Source: Anaerolineae bacterium (GTDB taxonomy: Bacteria > Chloroflexota > Anaerolineae > JADYZS01). From it: a stretch of DNA of 8,638 bases. How positions within the stretch are numbered: the stretch's first letter is position 1; the number at the start of each line of letters is the position of its first letter. The notes under the pieces were generated by a model. That model was not told the DNA's origin and searched no databases. It saw only the letters and a list, made by a program, of their open reading frames with translations. Below, one piece after another: positions 7,377-8,638 of this stretch. Made by a program: the position numbers and the translations under genes. The DNA is taken from the NCBI GenBank assembly GCA_020853075.1, contig JADYZS010000174.1, positions 1 to 8,638 of the forward strand, given 5' to 3'.

Positions 7377-7540
7377 AGGCCCTCACCCTCCTCTGCCCCT
7401 CCCTCTCCTGTACTCATGCGGGCTTCCGTACTCGTGGGCGCTGTCCAGCCCCACCGCCAAACATAGGAGAGGGAGGGGAGGGCCTCCCGGGCTTTACCCC
7501 CTCTCCTGTATTCGGGAGAGGGGGAAGGGGGTGAGGGCCT
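7377..7540. repeat. Composite intergenic inverted-repeat element (CCCTCACCC...GGGTGAGGG)
   Basis: Three nested or adjacent inverted repeats fill the spacer. Outer arms AGGCCCTCACCC (7377-7388) and GGGTGAGGGCCT (7529-7540) pair perfectly over 12 bases. Inside, CCCCTCCCTCTCCT (7396-7409) pairs perfectly over 14 bases with AGGAGAGGGAGGGG (7465-7478). A compact hairpin, 7497-7508 with 7513-7524, has 12 pairs (one T-G) and a TATT loop. CCTCTCCTGTA occurs twice (7402-7412 and 7500-7510) as a direct repeat, as if one hairpin unit had been duplicated or one unit had inserted into another. No transposase or coding frame fits it. Similar CCCTCACCC/GGGTGAGGG intergenic units occur, to my recollection, in many copies in Chloroflexota genomes; this was not checked. 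It could be a non-autonomous mobile repeat, and the hairpins may also stop or attenuate transcription between the two modules. Confidence 0.75.
7497..7524 (+). terminator. Stable 12-pair hairpin with TATT loop, possible transcription terminator
   Basis: CCCCCTCTCC (7497-7506) pairs with GGAGAGGGGG (7515-7524), and T7507-G7514 and G7508-C7513 close a four-base loop. This is the strongest short-range stem in the window. On the + strand it is followed by purines, not a T run, so factor-independent termination is doubtful. It is listed separately from the whole repeat because it can fold on its own. Confidence 0.35.
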
Positions 7541-7589
7541 TGTACTTGCCAACTTGCCCCTACCGCTTGCATCCACACAAGAGGTCCTC

Positions 7590-8345
7590 ATGGAGAACAT
7601 CGTCGTCAGCCCATGCAGCGACCCGGAGATGACGCCGGAGGAAGCCGTGGCTGCCTACGCGCGGCTCGGCTACCGGAAGTTTGAGGTCTTTACAGGCTGG
7701 GGACCTACCAAGAGAGTAAATGCCTTTGATATGGAGCGAGATCCGGCCTACTATCTGGAATTGGGCAGGTGCTGCGGGATGCGTTTCACCTCGGCACATC
7801 TGCCGCCGGTGAAGGATGACCTTGACCTGGCGCGCGCGGTGCAGACGGCGCGCTTCGCCCAGGCCATCGGCGCGGGCATCGTCATCTTCAAGGCAACGAG
7901 CCGCCCCAACTACATCAAGGCTGCCGGGCCATTCCTGGACGCCATCCAGGGGCTGGGGATCACGCCTGTGCTGCAGAACCACGCTGGCGCGCCGCTCAGC
8001 ACGCTGGACGACTACCGCGAGGTCCTCGCAGGTATTCGTGACCCGCGCATGAAGACATTGCTGGAGGTCGGCCAGTTTCACTCCGTCGGCACCTCGTGGC
8101 AAGAGGGATATGATCTGTTGGGTGATAGCGTTGCCCTGGTGCATATCAAGGATCAGATAGGGAGGCAGTCGGTGCCCTTCGGCAAAGGGGAAATAGATCT
8201 CCCCGGCTTGTTCCGGCACATGCGGTCGGTGGGGTACACGGGGGATTTCGTGGTTGAAATGGAAGTAGCGGACCGGGAAAATACCTTGCAGTACCTGGCC
8301 GAAGCGCGGGACTACCTGCAGAAGTATTGCCTGGAGGGATCTTGA
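7590..8345 (+). CDS. Second sugar phosphate isomerase/epimerase, TIM barrel
   Basis: A 251-residue protein of the same PF01261 superfamily as the gene at 5275 but clearly a different subgroup, shorter and with few shared residues. I chose ATG 7590, since AGAGGT (7580-7585) sits four bases upstream and the protein then opens directly on the first barrel strand; an in-frame TTG at 7554 would add twelve residues encoded by spacer DNA. Motifs: YRKFEVFTGW (29-38), FTSAHLPPV (66-74), GAGIVIFKA (94-102), PVLQNHAG (126-133), TLLEVGQFHSVG (156-167), VALVHIKDQIG (181-191), GKGEIDLPGLF (198-208) and FVVEMEV (220-226). E159, H164, H185, D188 and E223 or E225 are candidate metal or catalytic residues. This set is closer to the canonical inosose dehydratase/tagatose epimerase pattern than the first isomerase is. 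The stop overlaps the next start (TGATG). Family is sure, substrate unknown. Confidence 0.88.
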   Translation: MENIVVSPCSDPEMTPEEAVAAYARLGYRKFEVFTGWGPTKRVNAFDMERDPAYYLELGRCCGMRFTSAHLPPVKDDLDLARAVQTARFAQAIGAGIVIFKATSRPNYIKAAGPFLDAIQGLGITPVLQNHAGAPLSTLDDYREVLAGIRDPRMKTLLEVGQFHSVGTSWQEGYDLLGDSVALVHIKDQIGRQSVPFGKGEIDLPGLFRHMRSVGYTGDFVVEMEVADRENTLQYLAEARDYLQKYCLEGS

Positions 8346-8638
8346 TGAGCGAGCCGAGAATCTGCATCGTCGGTGCGGGGAGGCTTTCCAGCGGGCGCAT
8401 TTACCCATACATCGGGGCAGTGGGGGCGCGATTGGCCGGTGTCTGCGATTTGGATCGCGCCAAGGCTGAACGCAACGCCCGCCTCTTCGGCGGCAATGTG
8501 TACACCGACATGGAGGAGATGCTGGAGAAGGAGAAGCCGGACGGGGTCATCATCTGCATAGGCCCGGAGATGCACGCAGAGTTGGCCCCCGTAGCCATGC
8601 GGCTGGGCTTCCCGGTGTACACCGAAAAACCCCCTGCC
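8345..8638 (+). CDS. Second Gfo/Idh/MocA family oxidoreductase, N-terminal part
   Basis: The first 98 codons are visible and the frame is still open at the window end; members are usually 330-400 residues. The ATG shares its A with the TGA stop of the isomerase, and GGAGGG (8333-8338) lies six bases upstream, so the two are translated together. The Rossmann start is ICIVGAGRLSSGRIYPYI (6-23), followed by LAGVCDLDRAKAERNA (30-45), with an acidic D35/D37 end of strand 2 that suggests NAD preference, then VIICIGPEMHAEL (68-80) and VYTEKPP (91-97) with the catalytic Lys at K95. It shares the unusual S-xx-R-x-[FY]-P-x-I after the nucleotide loop with the oxidoreductase at 6251, so both seem to come from the same branch. 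It probably works on a keto-sugar or polyol together with the preceding isomerase. Confidence 0.9.
   Translation, partial: MSEPRICIVGAGRLSSGRIYPYIGAVGARLAGVCDLDRAKAERNARLFGGNVYTDMEEMLEKEKPDGVIICIGPEMHAELAPVAMRLGFPVYTEKPPA

Noticed and set aside
7377..7540. CRISPR array or transposon terminal repeats
   Set aside because: Repeats are inverted and nested, not regularly spaced direct repeats with unique spacers, and there is no cas or transposase gene within the window.
7554..7589. TTG at 7554 as an upstream start of the second isomerase
   Set aside because: The added twelve residues come from spacer sequence, no good ribosome binding site precedes the TTG, and ATG 7590 has AGAGGT four bases upstream.
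6662..7600. Minus-strand open frame of 312 codons spanning the dehydrogenase and the repeat
   Set aside because: It runs through the intergenic inverted repeat and antisense to a clear Gfo/Idh/MocA gene; no domain is seen.

Overview
The window looks like part of a carbohydrate-catabolism gene cluster from a bacterium of moderately high GC (about 60% by eye). All supported genes lie on the + strand, with short gaps or overlaps and mostly clear Shine-Dalgarno sites. The gene mix and the pyrimidine/purine-rich intergenic inverted repeat (CCCTCACCC...GGGTGAGGG with inner CCCTCTCC/GGAGAGGG hairpins) remind me of Chloroflexota such as Anaerolineae. There is no rRNA or marker gene here, so that assignment is a guess.

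Layout: (1) 1-525, C-terminal half of a uroporphyrinogen-decarboxylase-fold (URO-D/methyltransferase-like) protein. (2) 526-3024, immediately abutting, a large cytoplasmic GH95-like glycoside hydrolase. (3) 3025-3099, a short spacer with a GC-rich hairpin. (4) 3100-4701, an unassigned TIM-barrel protein with a GCGCNEC motif, resembling uncharacterised glycoside-hydrolase-like proteins. (5) 4730-5239, a small nitroreductase-family flavoprotein. (6) 5275-6240, a xylose-isomerase-like TIM-barrel sugar isomerase/epimerase, then 6251-7342, a Gfo/Idh/MocA NAD(P)-dependent sugar dehydrogenase. (7) 7343-7589, a 247-base spacer filled by a composite inverted-repeat element. (8) 7590-8345, a second isomerase/epimerase, overlapping by one base a second Gfo/Idh/MocA oxidoreductase (8345 onward) that runs off the end.

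Working model (inference): an oligosaccharide or glycoside is imported by a transporter outside the window. It is then cut inside the cell by the GH95-like enzyme and perhaps the TIM-barrel protein, since neither has a visible signal peptide. The products are processed by two dehydrogenase + isomerase pairs. The same two families are paired in oxidative glycoside-cleavage and C-deglycosylation systems (DgpA/DgpC type, via 3-keto sugars) and in inositol catabolism. The roles of the URO-D-like protein and the nitroreductase are not evident. The repeated isomerase-dehydrogenase pairing, together with the URO-D-like gene fused in expression to a divergent glycosidase, is the best candidate for an undescribed pathway. 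No transporter, regulator, tRNA, rRNA, CRISPR array or insertion sequence was seen.
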